A stretch of 64,000 bases of DNA from Rhodospirillum rubrum ATCC 11170 (GTDB lineage: Bacteria; Pseudomonadota; Alphaproteobacteria; Rhodospirillales; Rhodospirillaceae), in NCBI RefSeq assembly GCF_000013085.1, contig NC_007643.1:62001-126000 (forward strand), written 5' to 3'. The notes beneath the pieces are model-generated. The model was not told the DNA's origin. It worked only from the letters and a program-made list of their open reading frames with translations, and did not search any database. The position numbers and the translations under genes were made by a program. This document shows positions 7,564-16,834 of this stretch, piece by piece (position 1 is the first letter of the stretch; every line of letters begins with the position of its first letter).

Positions 7564-9542
7564 ATGCCGTGGATGGTCCGCTTGCAGTTGCCGCTGGTCA
7601 GGTTGCGATAGCGCGCCAGGGCCCAGAGCGGGAAGTAAGCCGAGTAGCCATGATAGCGCAGGTAGAAGATCCGGGGGAAGCCCACCGCGTTATAAAGCTC
7701 TTCTTCCCATTTGCCGCCGTCGCGCGGCGCCTCGAGCAGATAGCGGATGCCGCGTTCGACCTCGGGGCTGTCGACTTCGCCGGCCGCCATCAGGCCAAGC
7801 ACCGCCCAGGCGGTTTGACTGGGCGTGCTGGCCTTGCTGACCGAGCGCCGCTCCTTCCAATAGGTGGCGCAATCCTCGCCCCAGCCGCCGTCGTCGCGCT
7901 GGCGGCTTTTCAGCCAATCCACCGCCTTACAGATGCGCGGGTCGGTCATGTCCCACTCGACGGCGTTGAAGGCGTTGAGGGCCGACCACGTTCCATAGAT
8001 GTAATTGGTGCCCCAACGGCCGAACCACGAGCCGTCGGCCTCCTGTTCGCGCCACAAATAATCCAGACCGCGTGCCACCACCGGATCGGTCTTGGGCCGG
8101 CCAAGCTGGGCCAGCATGCCCAGGCAGCGGGCCGAGACGTCGACGGTCGGCGGATCAAGCAGGGCGCCGTGATCGGCGAAGGGAACATGGTTGAGGAAGT
8201 CGTGTTCGTTCTCGGCGTCGAAGGCGCCCCAGCCGCCGTTGGACGACTGCATGCCGATGATCCATTCCTCGGCCCGGGCGATGGCCTCGCGGTTGGCCTC
8301 GTCTTCCTTCGAACGCGCCAAGGCCATCACCACCACGGCCGTATCGTCGACATCGGGGTAATGGGGGTTGTTGTACTGGAAGGCCCAGCCGCCCGGGCGC
8401 AGATGGCCGCGGTTGCTTTTCCAGTCGCCGACCACGTCAAGCACCTGACGCTCGCGCAGCCAGGCGTTGGACTGGTCCACCGCCCGGTCGCCGGCGCTCT
8501 GCCCGGCTTCCTGGATGGCGTGGCTGGCAAGGCAGGTGTCCCAGACCGGCGACAGGCAGGGCTGAACGTATTCGCCCTTGGCATGGGGGGTGCAAAGGCC
8601 GTCCACCGCCTCGCGGGCGATGCGATAGCCCGGATGGTCCTTGGCGTAGCCCAGGGTGTGATAGGCCATCAGGGTATTGGCGATGGCCGGATAGATGCCG
8701 CCCAGGCCATCGCGGCCGTTCAGCCGCTCTTCGATGAAATCGAGCGCCCATTTCTCGGCGCGATCGCGGAAGGCCCAATGGATCGCCGGCTCGATGACCC
8801 GCAGCACCTTGTCGATCTGGATCAGCGCATCGCCGATCCAATGGCCGGTGGGGTTCTTCAGCCAGTCGCGGATGACCTCGGGGTCGCGGCGGAACAGCTC
8901 GCGCACGCCGATGCCGCGCGGATTGACGGCGCGGGCGCGGCGCGAATAGAGGATCATCAGCGGCGTCATCACCGTGCGCGACCAGTAGCTGACCTTGCTC
9001 CAGTGGAAGGGGGCGAATCGCGGCAACAGAAGCGCTTCGACCGGCGTCACCGGGCAGGCGCGCCAGGGAACCTGATCGAACATCGCCAGGGTGAAGCGAG
9101 TGAAGACGTTGGTCCGCTCGGCGCCGCCGTGCTCGAGAATCGCCTGACGGGCGCGCACCATATGGGGCTCGTCAACGCCATCGCCCGTCAGCTTCAGGGC
9201 GTAATAGGCTTTGACGGTGGCCGACATGTCGAAATCGCCGTCGTGGAACAACGGCCAGCCGCCATGCTTGCCCTGGATGGCGCGCAGATAGCTGGCGATG
9301 CGGGCTTCGCGCGCATCGTCGATCTCGTCAAGGAAATGGTTGAGCAGAATATATTCCGCAGGGATGGTTGCATCGGCCTCCAGCTCGAAGACCCAATGGC
9401 CGTCCTGATTCTGGCGCTCGCCAAGCCAGCGGCAGGATTCGCCGATGACATCGTCAAGTTCCCGCCGATCGACGGAACAGTTTTCCGCGCTCGGCGCGCC
9501 GGGATCCCGAAGGGGTGCGGTCGCGTCCATGGTCGCATTCAC
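7560..9542 (-). CDS. shc: Squalene-hopene cyclase
   Basis: A class II triterpene cyclase of about 660 residues, the usual family length. It cyclises squalene to hopene/diplopterol at the membrane. The acid motif that protonates squalene is present as DVDDTA near residue 396. Several QW repeats (for example QDGHWVFE, QSSNGGWGAFD, QEADGSWFGRWG, QRDDGGWGED) are visible, which brace the alpha-barrels. The start is either GTG at 9542 (MNATMDATAP) or ATG at 9530; neither has a strong ribosome-binding site. It is preceded by a 90-bp gap after hpnE and followed by hpnG with a hairpin at the junction. Confidence 0.97.
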   Translation of the reverse strand: MNATMDATAPLRDPGAPSAENCSVDRRELDDVIGESCRWLGERQNQDGHWVFELEADATIPAEYILLNHFLDEIDDAREARIASYLRAIQGKHGGWPLFHDGDFDMSATVKAYYALKLTGDGVDEPHMVRARQAILEHGGAERTNVFTRFTLAMFDQVPWRACPVTPVEALLLPRFAPFHWSKVSYWSRTVMTPLMILYSRRARAVNPRGIGVRELFRRDPEVIRDWLKNPTGHWIGDALIQIDKVLRVIEPAIHWAFRDRAEKWALDFIEERLNGRDGLGGIYPAIANTLMAYHTLGYAKDHPGYRIAREAVDGLCTPHAKGEYVQPCLSPVWDTCLASHAIQEAGQSAGDRAVDQSNAWLRERQVLDVVGDWKSNRGHLRPGGWAFQYNNPHYPDVDDTAVVVMALARSKEDEANREAIARAEEWIIGMQSSNGGWGAFDAENEHDFLNHVPFADHGALLDPPTVDVSARCLGMLAQLGRPKTDPVVARGLDYLWREQEADGSWFGRWGTNYIYGTWSALNAFNAVEWDMTDPRICKAVDWLKSRQRDDGGWGEDCATYWKERRSVSKASTPSQTAWAVLGLMAAGEVDSPEVERGIRYLLEAPRDGGKWEEELYNAVGFPRIFYLRYHGYSAYFPLWALARYRNLTSGNCKRTIHGM

Positions 9543-9632
9543 TCTTCATTGGTGTTCATATAAAGGAAACCTTTGCCCGTAAGGCGCGATCTCCTCGGTT
9601 GAATGTCTTTTTGGGCATAAGCTTAGCTCAAG

Positions 9633-10931
9633 TCAAGTGAACCGCCAGTGCAGCGCAGCATCGGCGGCCGCCTCGCCCGACCGCAAAGCACCCTCTATGG
9701 TTGCCGGCAACCCGGTGTGTGTCCAGTCCCCGGCCAAGCACAACCCATACCCCGGCGGGCGGGTTGGCGGGCGGCGGCAAAGCTGATCGGGGGTCTGGGC
9801 GAAGGTCGCGCGCTTTTCCTTGATGATGCGCACCGGTGGCCGGGCGGCCGCGTCCAGGCCAAGGGCCAGGGCGACATCGCGCCAGATCCTTGCTGCGATC
9901 TCGTCGGGGTCAAGGGCGGCCAGGGCGTCGGCGGCGCTGACGGTGACCGAGGCGACATCACCGCGCACGAACAGCCATTCGGCGGTGCCGCCGATGACGC
10001 CGAGCGGTCCTTCAAAGTCGTCGGCGAAGCCCTCGGGGGCATGGTCCAGGCGGAAATGGGCATTGACGATGCAGCGGCTGCCTTCGGGAACCGTCAGGCC
10101 GGGCAGCAAACCGGCGGCCACCGCCGGCGGTACGGCCAGCACCACCTGATCGGCCGGGCCAAGACGCAGCGGCGTTTCTTCGGAGAAGACCAGGGCGGCG
10201 GGCCGGCCGTCGCCATACTCGATGGCGCGCAGACGGTGGTTGAAGGCGATTTCGGCGCCGCGCGCCGTCAGCCAAGCCAGCGCCGGGGTGACGAAGCTGT
10301 CAGACAGGCCATTGCGGGCCATGCGCGGCCGACAGGCGGCCTCGCCCCGGCCGAAGGTCTCCTTGATCACCGGCCACAGCAGGGCGGCGGCCGCCTCCTC
10401 GGGGGCGGCATTGAGCACGCCCACGGTCAAAGGCGCCCAGAAGCGGCGATACAGCGGGGTGCCCGGAGTCAGCAGATCGGCGACTCGGTCGGCGTCGCTG
10501 GCGCGGGCCAGCTTCAGCCCTTCCAGATAATCCCGGGCCCGCGTCCCGGGAATGCGCCGGTCGGCCCGCAGCAGCCACCAGGGCACGGGTCCGGCCGAGG
10601 GGGTCAGGCACCAGCGCTCGCCGGTTTCGACATCAAGGAAGGGAAAGCGCGCCCGCTCCGGGCCGTCCAGGCGATCGCTGGCGCCGATGGTCGCCAGGAA
10701 GGCGTTTACCGCGCGGTTGCCCGACAGCAAAAGATGGTTGCCGTTGTCGATCAGGCGGTCGAGGCTGGCGTCGACGAACGAGCGGCAGCGGCCGCCGGCC
10801 TGTCCGGCCGCCTCGTGCAGGCTGACCGCCCTCCCGTGCGAGACAAGGCGCACGGCGCAGGCCAGACCGGCCATGCCGGCGCCGATGATGTGGACGCGGG
10901 GGGCGGCGGCGTTCGGCGCGGGGTGGGGCAT
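9633..10931 (-). CDS. hpnE: Hydroxysqualene dehydroxylase HpnE (FAD-dependent)
   Basis: HpnE reduces hydroxysqualene to squalene, the third step of the HpnC-HpnD-HpnE route from farnesyl diphosphate. The 432-residue product starts with a dinucleotide-binding fold (IIGAGMAGLACAVRL) and ends with the usual FAD-contact region GYGLCLAGDWTHTG. The family is related to phytoene desaturases. The ATG at 10931 (MPHPAPNAA) has GAAGG 5 nt upstream and begins 8 bp after the hpnBD stop. A GTG at 10943 overlapping that stop is a second option. The tight spacing indicates an operon with hpnC and hpnBD. Confidence 0.93.
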   Translation of the reverse strand: MPHPAPNAAAPRVHIIGAGMAGLACAVRLVSHGRAVSLHEAAGQAGGRCRSFVDASLDRLIDNGNHLLLSGNRAVNAFLATIGASDRLDGPERARFPFLDVETGERWCLTPSAGPVPWWLLRADRRIPGTRARDYLEGLKLARASDADRVADLLTPGTPLYRRFWAPLTVGVLNAAPEEAAAALLWPVIKETFGRGEAACRPRMARNGLSDSFVTPALAWLTARGAEIAFNHRLRAIEYGDGRPAALVFSEETPLRLGPADQVVLAVPPAVAAGLLPGLTVPEGSRCIVNAHFRLDHAPEGFADDFEGPLGVIGGTAEWLFVRGDVASVTVSAADALAALDPDEIAARIWRDVALALGLDAAARPPVRIIKEKRATFAQTPDQLCRRPPTRPPGYGLCLAGDWTHTGLPATIEGALRSGEAAADAALHWRFT

Positions 10932-10939
10932 CGGCGCCT

Positions 10940-13003
10940 TCACAGCCAGCCGTGGCGCAGGGCGATGCCGAGCTTGGTCAGCCGGGAGACCTTGACCGGC
11001 TCGCCCAGGCGGGCCCAGCCGCGCACCATCAAGGCGGCATGAATGCGGCGATAGACCTCTTTCATGATGATCGCCGGGCGCATGGTCTTGCGATCGCAGG
11101 CGGCCTGGGCGCGGTCGGCCTCGGCGAATTCGGCCGCCGCCTTGCTCGCCAGTTCGGCGCAGACCTTGGCCGTGGCCGGATGGACGAGCACGGCGTCGAT
11201 ATCCTTGGTGGTTTTCAGGCCATGGGCGCGCAGCCGGCTGAGCGGCAGATAAAGCCGGTCGCGCTCGGCGTCCTCGACGACGTCGCGCAGGATGTTGGTC
11301 AACTGCAGCGCCAGCCCGGTGTGGCGGGCCACGTCGTCGGACAACGCCGGATCGGCGCCGAAGATGCGGTTGGACAACCGGCCGACGGCGCAGGCCACCC
11401 AGTCGCAATATTGCTCAAGCTCGGTGATGTCGCGAATGCGCACCCGGGGGCCGGCATCAAGCTCCATCCCTTCGATGACCGCCAGGAAGTCTTCGCGCGG
11501 CAGGGCGAAGCGGCGGATCGGTCCGTCAAGGGCGCGGGCCACCGGATGCTCGGGCCCCTTGCCGCCACGGGCGTAAAGGGCCTCGATCTCGTCGCGCCAG
11601 CGCGCCAGCTCGGCCCGCTTCTCGGCCTCGGGGGCGGTGCCGTCGGCGATATCGTCGACCACCCGGCAAAAGGCGTAGATGGCATACATCGCCAGACGGC
11701 GTTCGCGCGGCAGGATGCGCATCGCCCCATAGAACGAGGTGCCCGAGGCCTTGGTGATCGCTTCGACATGGGCGGCCAGCTCGGCCGGGCTGCGCGGTCC
11801 GGGATCGGCGCCGGCGCTGGCGTCCCCCGAATAGGTCCGGCCCTTCCATTCGCCGCCGCGCCCGACGTAATGGCGCCGCGCCGAATCGATGGTCATCAGC
11901 GTATAGAGCAGGGCGGCCAAAGGCAGGGCGAGACCGGCCATCGGCGGACGGCGGTAGAGATGGAGGGTCGGCCGGTAAATGATCGCCAGCCCGATCCAGC
12001 CGACCAGCCCGGCGACGGCGGCGGGGAAATCGGCGCTGAGGATGCCGACGATCAGGGAGACGGGCGGCACCAGATAAAGCAGCGTCATGCCGATCACGGC
12101 GCCGATCAGCCGCAGGGGCGAGTGGTGAAGCTGGACATAGGCGGTGCGCGCGACCATCCGCCAGACATCGCCCAACTCATCATTGGGACGCAGCGATCGC
12201 GTCCGCCCGGCCAGTCCCAGCCAGATCGGGCCCTTTTCCTTAAGCAGGGCGGCCAGCGCGCAATCGTCGATCAGCGCGCCGCGCACGGCGGCGACGCCGC
12301 CGATGGCGTCAAGGGTTTCGCGCCTGGCCAGGATGCATCCCCCCGCCGCGCCGGCGACCCGCCGATCGGGATCATTGACCAAGGGAAAGGGATAGAGCTT
12401 CTGGAAGAAGAAGATGAAGGCCGGGATCAGCAGATGTTCCCAGGCGCTTTCGCAGCGCAGCTTGACCATCAGCGAGGCCATCACCAAGCCATCGCGTTCG
12501 CATTTGCCGACCAGCCGGGCGATGTTGCCCGGGATATGTTCGATGTCGGCATCGGTCAGCAAGACATAGCGGGCCTCGGGAACCGCCTGGGCAGCGACCT
12601 CCAGCCCCTGGTGGACGGCCCAGAGCTTCCCCGACCACCCCGCTTCCAGCGGCTTGCCGGGAACGACGATCAGCCGCGAGGGGCCATCATAGACGCTGGC
12701 GGCGCCGGCCCGCGCCGCATCGGCGGTGCCGTCACTGCTGGAGTCGTCGACCACCACCACCACCAGACGGCCGGGATAGCTTTGATTGAGCAGCGAGCGC
12801 ACGGTTTGGCCGATGGTGTGGGCCTCGTCGCGCGCCGGGATGACGGCGACCACGGCCGGGGCGGCGCCGGGCGCCATGGTATTCTGGCCCAAACGCTGGT
12901 CGCAGCGCCAGAAGCGCCGGCGCGTTAGAAGAACCACCGCCCAGGCCGCCAGCGACAGCAGCGCCACCAGGGCCAAGGGCGACAGCTGCAGGGGGGGGAT
13001 CAT
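10940..13003 (-). CDS. hpnD: Fusion of glycosyltransferase HpnB and presqualene diphosphate synthase HpnD
   Basis: One uninterrupted reading frame of 687 residues joins two enzymes that are usually separate. Residues 1 to about 385 are a membrane-anchored family 2 glycosyltransferase (HpnB type). This part has an N-terminal helix, VVDDSSSDGT and DADIEH donor-site motifs, DDCALAALLKEKG, and several C-terminal membrane helices. A roughly 15-residue Ala/Gly/Pro linker follows. The rest is an HpnD-type squalene/phytoene synthase with the two Asp-rich motifs VVDDIAD and LRDVVED. HpnD condenses two FPP to presqualene diphosphate; the role of HpnB is not settled. No in-frame ATG or GTG was found near the junction. 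The ATG overlaps the hpnC stop as ATGA. Confidence 0.9.
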   Translation of the reverse strand: MIPPLQLSPLALVALLSLAAWAVVLLTRRRFWRCDQRLGQNTMAPGAAPAVVAVIPARDEAHTIGQTVRSLLNQSYPGRLVVVVVDDSSSDGTADAARAGAASVYDGPSRLIVVPGKPLEAGWSGKLWAVHQGLEVAAQAVPEARYVLLTDADIEHIPGNIARLVGKCERDGLVMASLMVKLRCESAWEHLLIPAFIFFFQKLYPFPLVNDPDRRVAGAAGGCILARRETLDAIGGVAAVRGALIDDCALAALLKEKGPIWLGLAGRTRSLRPNDELGDVWRMVARTAYVQLHHSPLRLIGAVIGMTLLYLVPPVSLIVGILSADFPAAVAGLVGWIGLAIIYRPTLHLYRRPPMAGLALPLAALLYTLMTIDSARRHYVGRGGEWKGRTYSGDASAGADPGPRSPAELAAHVEAITKASGTSFYGAMRILPRERRLAMYAIYAFCRVVDDIADGTAPEAEKRAELARWRDEIEALYARGGKGPEHPVARALDGPIRRFALPREDFLAVIEGMELDAGPRVRIRDITELEQYCDWVACAVGRLSNRIFGADPALSDDVARHTGLALQLTNILRDVVEDAERDRLYLPLSRLRAHGLKTTKDIDAVLVHPATAKVCAELASKAAAEFAEADRAQAACDRKTMRPAIIMKEVYRRIHAALMVRGWARLGEPVKVSRLTKLGIALRHGWL

Positions 13004-13893
13004 CGGTAAGCTCCCGGAACCATGAGGTAGGCAGCACAGGCGCGGGCGGCGCAGAACGCCGTCGCCGCCTTGCCCAGCTTCACCCGCTGCGCCAGCGGAT
13101 CCTGGCGCGCGAGGCGCCCGGTCAGCGTTTGGGCGATGGAAACGATCACGGCGGCTTCCAGGCCAAGGCGGCGGTCGATGATATCGCCGGGCAGCGGCCG
13201 GGCGGCGTCAAGCAACCGGCGCGTTCCCTCCAGGCAGCGGTCGAGCACCCGGCGCAAGCCCGGTGTGCAGGCGGCGCGGTCCAGGTCGCTTACCGACGCG
13301 CCCTCGGCGGCCAGCCAGTCGGCGGGCAGATAGACGCGGTCGAGCACCCGGAAATCATCCTGGCAGTCCTGAAGGTGATTGATGACCTGAAGGGCGACGC
13401 ACAGCGCGTCGGACGAGGCATAGCCCGCCCGCGACCCGCCGTGGAGATCGATCAGATAGCGACCGACCGGGGCGGCCGACAGCCGGCAATAGTCCATCAT
13501 CTCGGCCCAGGTGGCGTAGCGGCCCTTCACCGCGTCTTGCTTGAAGGCGGCGATCAGTTCGACGCCATGGATGGCCGGTACCCCGGTGGCTTCCAGGCTG
13601 ACGCGCAGGGCGTGGCCCTTGGCATAGGCGGGGTCGGTGGTGTCGCGTCCGGTGATCGCCTCTTCGAACCCCTGGAGGCGGTCGATCTTGGCGGCGGCGT
13701 CAAGATCGGGGCTGTCGGCGATGTCGTCGATCGCCCGGGCGAAGGCATAGAAGCGGGCGACATGGGGACGCAAGCGGGCGGGCAACAGGACCGAGCCCAC
13801 CGGGAAGTTCTCGGTGCCCGCATCCTTGCCCGAGGGCATCTCGACGGCGGAGATCGGCGGAGGGGAATCGGGAGGGGTGTCCGGGGCGGCCAT
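13000..13893 (-). CDS. hpnC: Squalene synthase-like HpnC (hydroxysqualene synthase)
   Basis: HpnC converts presqualene diphosphate to hydroxysqualene. The 297-residue product is a trans-isoprenyl diphosphate synthase of the HH (head-to-head) type. It has Asp motifs AIDDIAD near residue 60 and DCQDDFRVLDRVYLP near residue 175, and the early NFPVGS sequence typical of HpnC. The ATG at 13893 gives an unstructured 25-residue Pro-rich leader; an internal ATG (MPSGKDAG) is a second candidate. It is the first gene of the minus-strand operon hpnC-hpnBD-hpnE-shc-hpnG. Its stop overlaps the hpnBD start by 4 bp, which favours coupled translation of consecutive enzymes. Confidence 0.93.
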   Translation of the reverse strand: MAAPDTPPDSPPPISAVEMPSGKDAGTENFPVGSVLLPARLRPHVARFYAFARAIDDIADSPDLDAAAKIDRLQGFEEAITGRDTTDPAYAKGHALRVSLEATGVPAIHGVELIAAFKQDAVKGRYATWAEMMDYCRLSAAPVGRYLIDLHGGSRAGYASSDALCVALQVINHLQDCQDDFRVLDRVYLPADWLAAEGASVSDLDRAACTPGLRRVLDRCLEGTRRLLDAARPLPGDIIDRRLGLEAAVIVSIAQTLTGRLARQDPLAQRVKLGKAATAFCAARACAAYLMVPGAYR

Positions 13894-14072
13894 GGCGAGG
13901 GAAGAACCGATGTTGTGGATGGCAGGGCGTTTAGCATGAACCGCCCCTGGCGTCGACCGGAACCCACCCCCGACCGGTAATCACCGGTGAAGGGATCGTC
14001 CAAGTCGGCGGCCTTCACCCCTTGGCCGGAGCGGGGTGTTTTCCATCGTTTCCTGGCGAAGGGGCGTGGGAT

Positions 14073-16394
14073 ATGATCAAATGGTCCTCTTTTCGTCTTG
14101 AAAAAATGGAGGCTGATGTGGGTCGGCAGGACCATTCTCCGCAGTCTCTTGCCGTCTTGCGCAGCCACCCGATGGTCCGCGCCATTCTTGACGCCCTGAC
14201 CCTGCCCGCGGCGGTGATCATGGCCCGCGACGGCCGGGTTCTCGAGGGCAACGCCGCCTTCTTCGAGGCCCTGGGCCGGCCGGCCGACGCCGTGCTCGAC
14301 CATCCCGCCCCCTTTGACGTGTCGATCGCCGACGCGGCGGCGACGGCCGGCGGCCCGGCCAGCCCTCCGCCCTCGCGCCGGCGCTGTGCTTTCCTGCGCG
14401 CCGATGGCGTTCTCGTTCAGGCCACCTTGGGGGTTGGCGTTCTGGAAGGGGTGGCCGGGCTGGTGCTGGTCACCCTGGATGGCATCGCCGGGGCCGATGG
14501 CTGTCCGCTGCGCCGACGGGCCGAAGCGACGGTGCCCTGCGCCGCCGACCGCTTCCGCTCGCTTTTCGATCTGGCGCCGATCGGCATGGCGATGCTCGAT
14601 GGCGAGCGCCGCTGGCGACAGGCCAATAGCGTGATGTGCCGGCTGCTGGGTGTTCCCTTCGAAGGGTTGGCCGCGAAGCGCTGGTCCGATAGCGTCCACC
14701 CCGAAGACCGCGGCCGTGACGAACGCTTTTTCGCCAGTCTGCTGCGGAACGACGACAAGGCCAGCACCACCAATCTGCGGCTGGTCGCCGCCGATGGCCG
14801 GGTGGTGCCGGTCACCCTGTCGCTGGGCGTGATGCGCGATGGACCGAAGGGGCAGTCCGACCAGATCCTTGTGCTGGTCCAAGACATTTCCGAACGGGTG
14901 GACTGGGAAGCGACCAAGGCCGAGAACGAGGCCCGGCTGCGTTCGCTGATCAACGCCACCACCGATGCGATTTTCCTGCTTGATCCCGATGGTGCCATCC
15001 GGGTCATCAACCGCGCCGGAGCCCGGTTGCTGGGCACCACGGCGCGGGCGGCGGCGGGCCGCAGCTTCTATGAGTTCCTCGACGCTCCGCAGGCGACGGA
15101 GCGACGCGCCCTGTTTGGCGAAGTGCTGGCGACCCTGCTGCCGGTCAACGGCATCGAGCGCTGGGGCGAGCGTTGGCTCGATATGGTGGTTTTTCCGGTG
15201 GTCGACGGCGATGGCAAGGCGATGGGGGTGACGCTGTTCACCCGCGATATCACCTCGCGCCGCGAAGCCGAGGACCGGGCGCGGGCCGCCGAGCGCCATC
15301 TGCTTGAGGCCACCGAACTGATGTCGGCGGCGATGCTGCTGTTCGACCCCCAGGGTATTCTGGTCTTGATCAACTCCGCCTGCCGGGCCGCCCTGCCCGA
15401 CCTGGAGGACATCCTTCATCCCGGCCTGAGCTTTATCGAACTGCGCGCCGCCATCGTCGCCCGCCGGTTGTTTGTCCAGGCGATCACCGAGTCGCAGGGC
15501 GGGATCAAGGGCGGAACGCCCGGTCCGGCGCCGATCGAGGTCCGCGGCAAGGACGGGCGGTGGCTGTTGATACGCCAGAGCGCGACCTCAAGCGGCTATA
15601 CCCTGATCCTGGGCACCGATATCACCGAATTGAAACGGCGCGAGCGGGCCTTGGCCGATGCCAAGGAAGTCGCCGAATACGCCAACCGGGCCAAAAGCGA
15701 GTTTCTGGCCAATATGAGCCATGAACTGCGCACGCCGCTCAACGCCATCATCGGTTTTTCCGATATCACCCGCCATCAGATGTTCGGGCGGCTCGATAAC
15801 CCGGTCTATGTGGATTACGCCCGCAACATCTATGACTCGGGCACGCATCTGCTGGAGATCATCAGCGATATCCTGGATCTGGCCAAGATCGAGGCCGGCG
15901 AACTGGGGCTCGACGAGGAGGAGGTCGATGCCGCCCGTCTGGTCGACAGCGCCATCCAGATGGTGACGCCGCGCGCCACGTCCAAACGCATCGCCTTGAC
16001 CAACCTGCTGACCGGCGATCTGCCCCGCTTGTGGTGCGATCCCTTGCGACTCAAGCAGGTGCTGATCAACCTGTTGTCCAATGCCGTCAAATACACCCAG
16101 GAAGACGGGGCGGTGGCGGTGACCGCCCGGCTGGCCGGCGGGGACGGTCTGGCGATTTCGGTGATCGACACCGGCATCGGCATGGACGAGGCCGGCATTC
16201 AGGTGGCGATGACCGCCTTTGGTCAGGTCGAAAGCCCCTATTCCCGCCGCCAGGGCGGCACCGGCCTGGGCTTGCCGCTGACCCGCAAGCTGACCGAGGC
16301 CCATCAGGGGTGTTTGACCATCGCCAGCCGCCCGGGCGAGGGCACGACGGTGACCATCCTGCTGCCCGCCCATCGCCTGCGGGCCGCTTCTTAG
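14073..16394 (+). CDS. Soluble multi-PAS sensor histidine kinase
   Basis: The 773-residue product has no membrane helix or signal peptide, so it senses inside the cell. It has a chain of PAS domains (roughly residues 40-110, 160-280, 290-410 and 420-530). A HisKA domain follows with the phospho-accepting His in ANMSHELRTPLN (about residue 550), then an HATPase_c domain with an N box (QVLINLLSNAVKYT) and G boxes (DTGIGM, GGTGLGLPLT). The kinase core resembles the PleC/DivJ-like group of alphaproteobacteria. There is no receiver domain and no response regulator next to it. The ATG at 14073 has AAGGGG about 12 nt upstream. It is divergent from hpnC, with 179 bp between them. The signal is unknown. 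Confidence 0.92.
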   Translation: MIKWSSFRLEKMEADVGRQDHSPQSLAVLRSHPMVRAILDALTLPAAVIMARDGRVLEGNAAFFEALGRPADAVLDHPAPFDVSIADAAATAGGPASPPPSRRRCAFLRADGVLVQATLGVGVLEGVAGLVLVTLDGIAGADGCPLRRRAEATVPCAADRFRSLFDLAPIGMAMLDGERRWRQANSVMCRLLGVPFEGLAAKRWSDSVHPEDRGRDERFFASLLRNDDKASTTNLRLVAADGRVVPVTLSLGVMRDGPKGQSDQILVLVQDISERVDWEATKAENEARLRSLINATTDAIFLLDPDGAIRVINRAGARLLGTTARAAAGRSFYEFLDAPQATERRALFGEVLATLLPVNGIERWGERWLDMVVFPVVDGDGKAMGVTLFTRDITSRREAEDRARAAERHLLEATELMSAAMLLFDPQGILVLINSACRAALPDLEDILHPGLSFIELRAAIVARRLFVQAITESQGGIKGGTPGPAPIEVRGKDGRWLLIRQSATSSGYTLILGTDITELKRRERALADAKEVAEYANRAKSEFLANMSHELRTPLNAIIGFSDITRHQMFGRLDNPVYVDYARNIYDSGTHLLEIISDILDLAKIEAGELGLDEEEVDAARLVDSAIQMVTPRATSKRIALTNLLTGDLPRLWCDPLRLKQVLINLLSNAVKYTQEDGAVAVTARLAGGDGLAISVIDTGIGMDEAGIQVAMTAFGQVESPYSRRQGGTGLGLPLTRKLTEAHQGCLTIASRPGEGTTVTILLPAHRLRAAS

Positions 16395-16396
16395 CC

Positions 16397-16834
16397 GTGA
16401 GGGCGGCGCGCTGGACGGCCGAGGCGGCCGATTTGCCCGCCGTCGCCGGAGCCTATCTGCTGCTGATCGATCTGGCGCGGCCGGTGGCGTTGGCCCCGCC
16501 CCTCGACGCCCTCCTGCCCCCCGGCCGCTATGTGTATTGCGGCAGCGCGCGGGGCCCCGGCGGCATCCGCGCCCGCTGCGCCCGTCATCTGCGGGCGGGC
16601 AAGACCCTGCGCTGGCATGTCGACCGGCTGAGCGAGGCGGCGCGCGCCTTGCGGGTTCTGGCGGTGGTCGACGGCGATGAATGCGCCCTTGTCGCCCGTC
16701 TGCGCGCTCTTGAGGGCGCCGGGATCCCGGTCGCGGGCTTTGGCGCCTCCGACTGCCGAACCTGTCCCGCCCATCTGCTCAGCCTGCCCGGCAGCGCCGC
16801 CCAGGTCGCCAAACGCATCAGGGAGGCGCTGTGA
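16397..16834 (+). CDS. DUF123 / GIY-YIG-like nuclease domain protein
   Basis: A 145-residue protein matching the DUF123 group of the GIY-YIG superfamily. It shows GAYLLLI near the N-terminus, the GRYVYCGSARGPGGIRARCARH segment and the C-terminal GFGASDCRTCPAHL, which is the group's conserved Cys-rich end. The GTG start follows the kinase stop by 2 bp, so it is probably cotranscribed with the kinase. The 3' end overlaps the convergent hydrolase gene by 17 bp. The cellular role of this domain is not established. Confidence 0.82.
   Translation: MRAARWTAEAADLPAVAGAYLLLIDLARPVALAPPLDALLPPGRYVYCGSARGPGGIRARCARHLRAGKTLRWHVDRLSEAARALRVLAVVDGDECALVARLRALEGAGIPVAGFGASDCRTCPAHLLSLPGSAAQVAKRIREAL

Noticed and set aside
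16031-16396. Extended N-terminus for the DUF123 protein
   Set aside because: The frame overlaps the kinase ATPase domain in another frame; GTG at 16397 directly precedes the domain.
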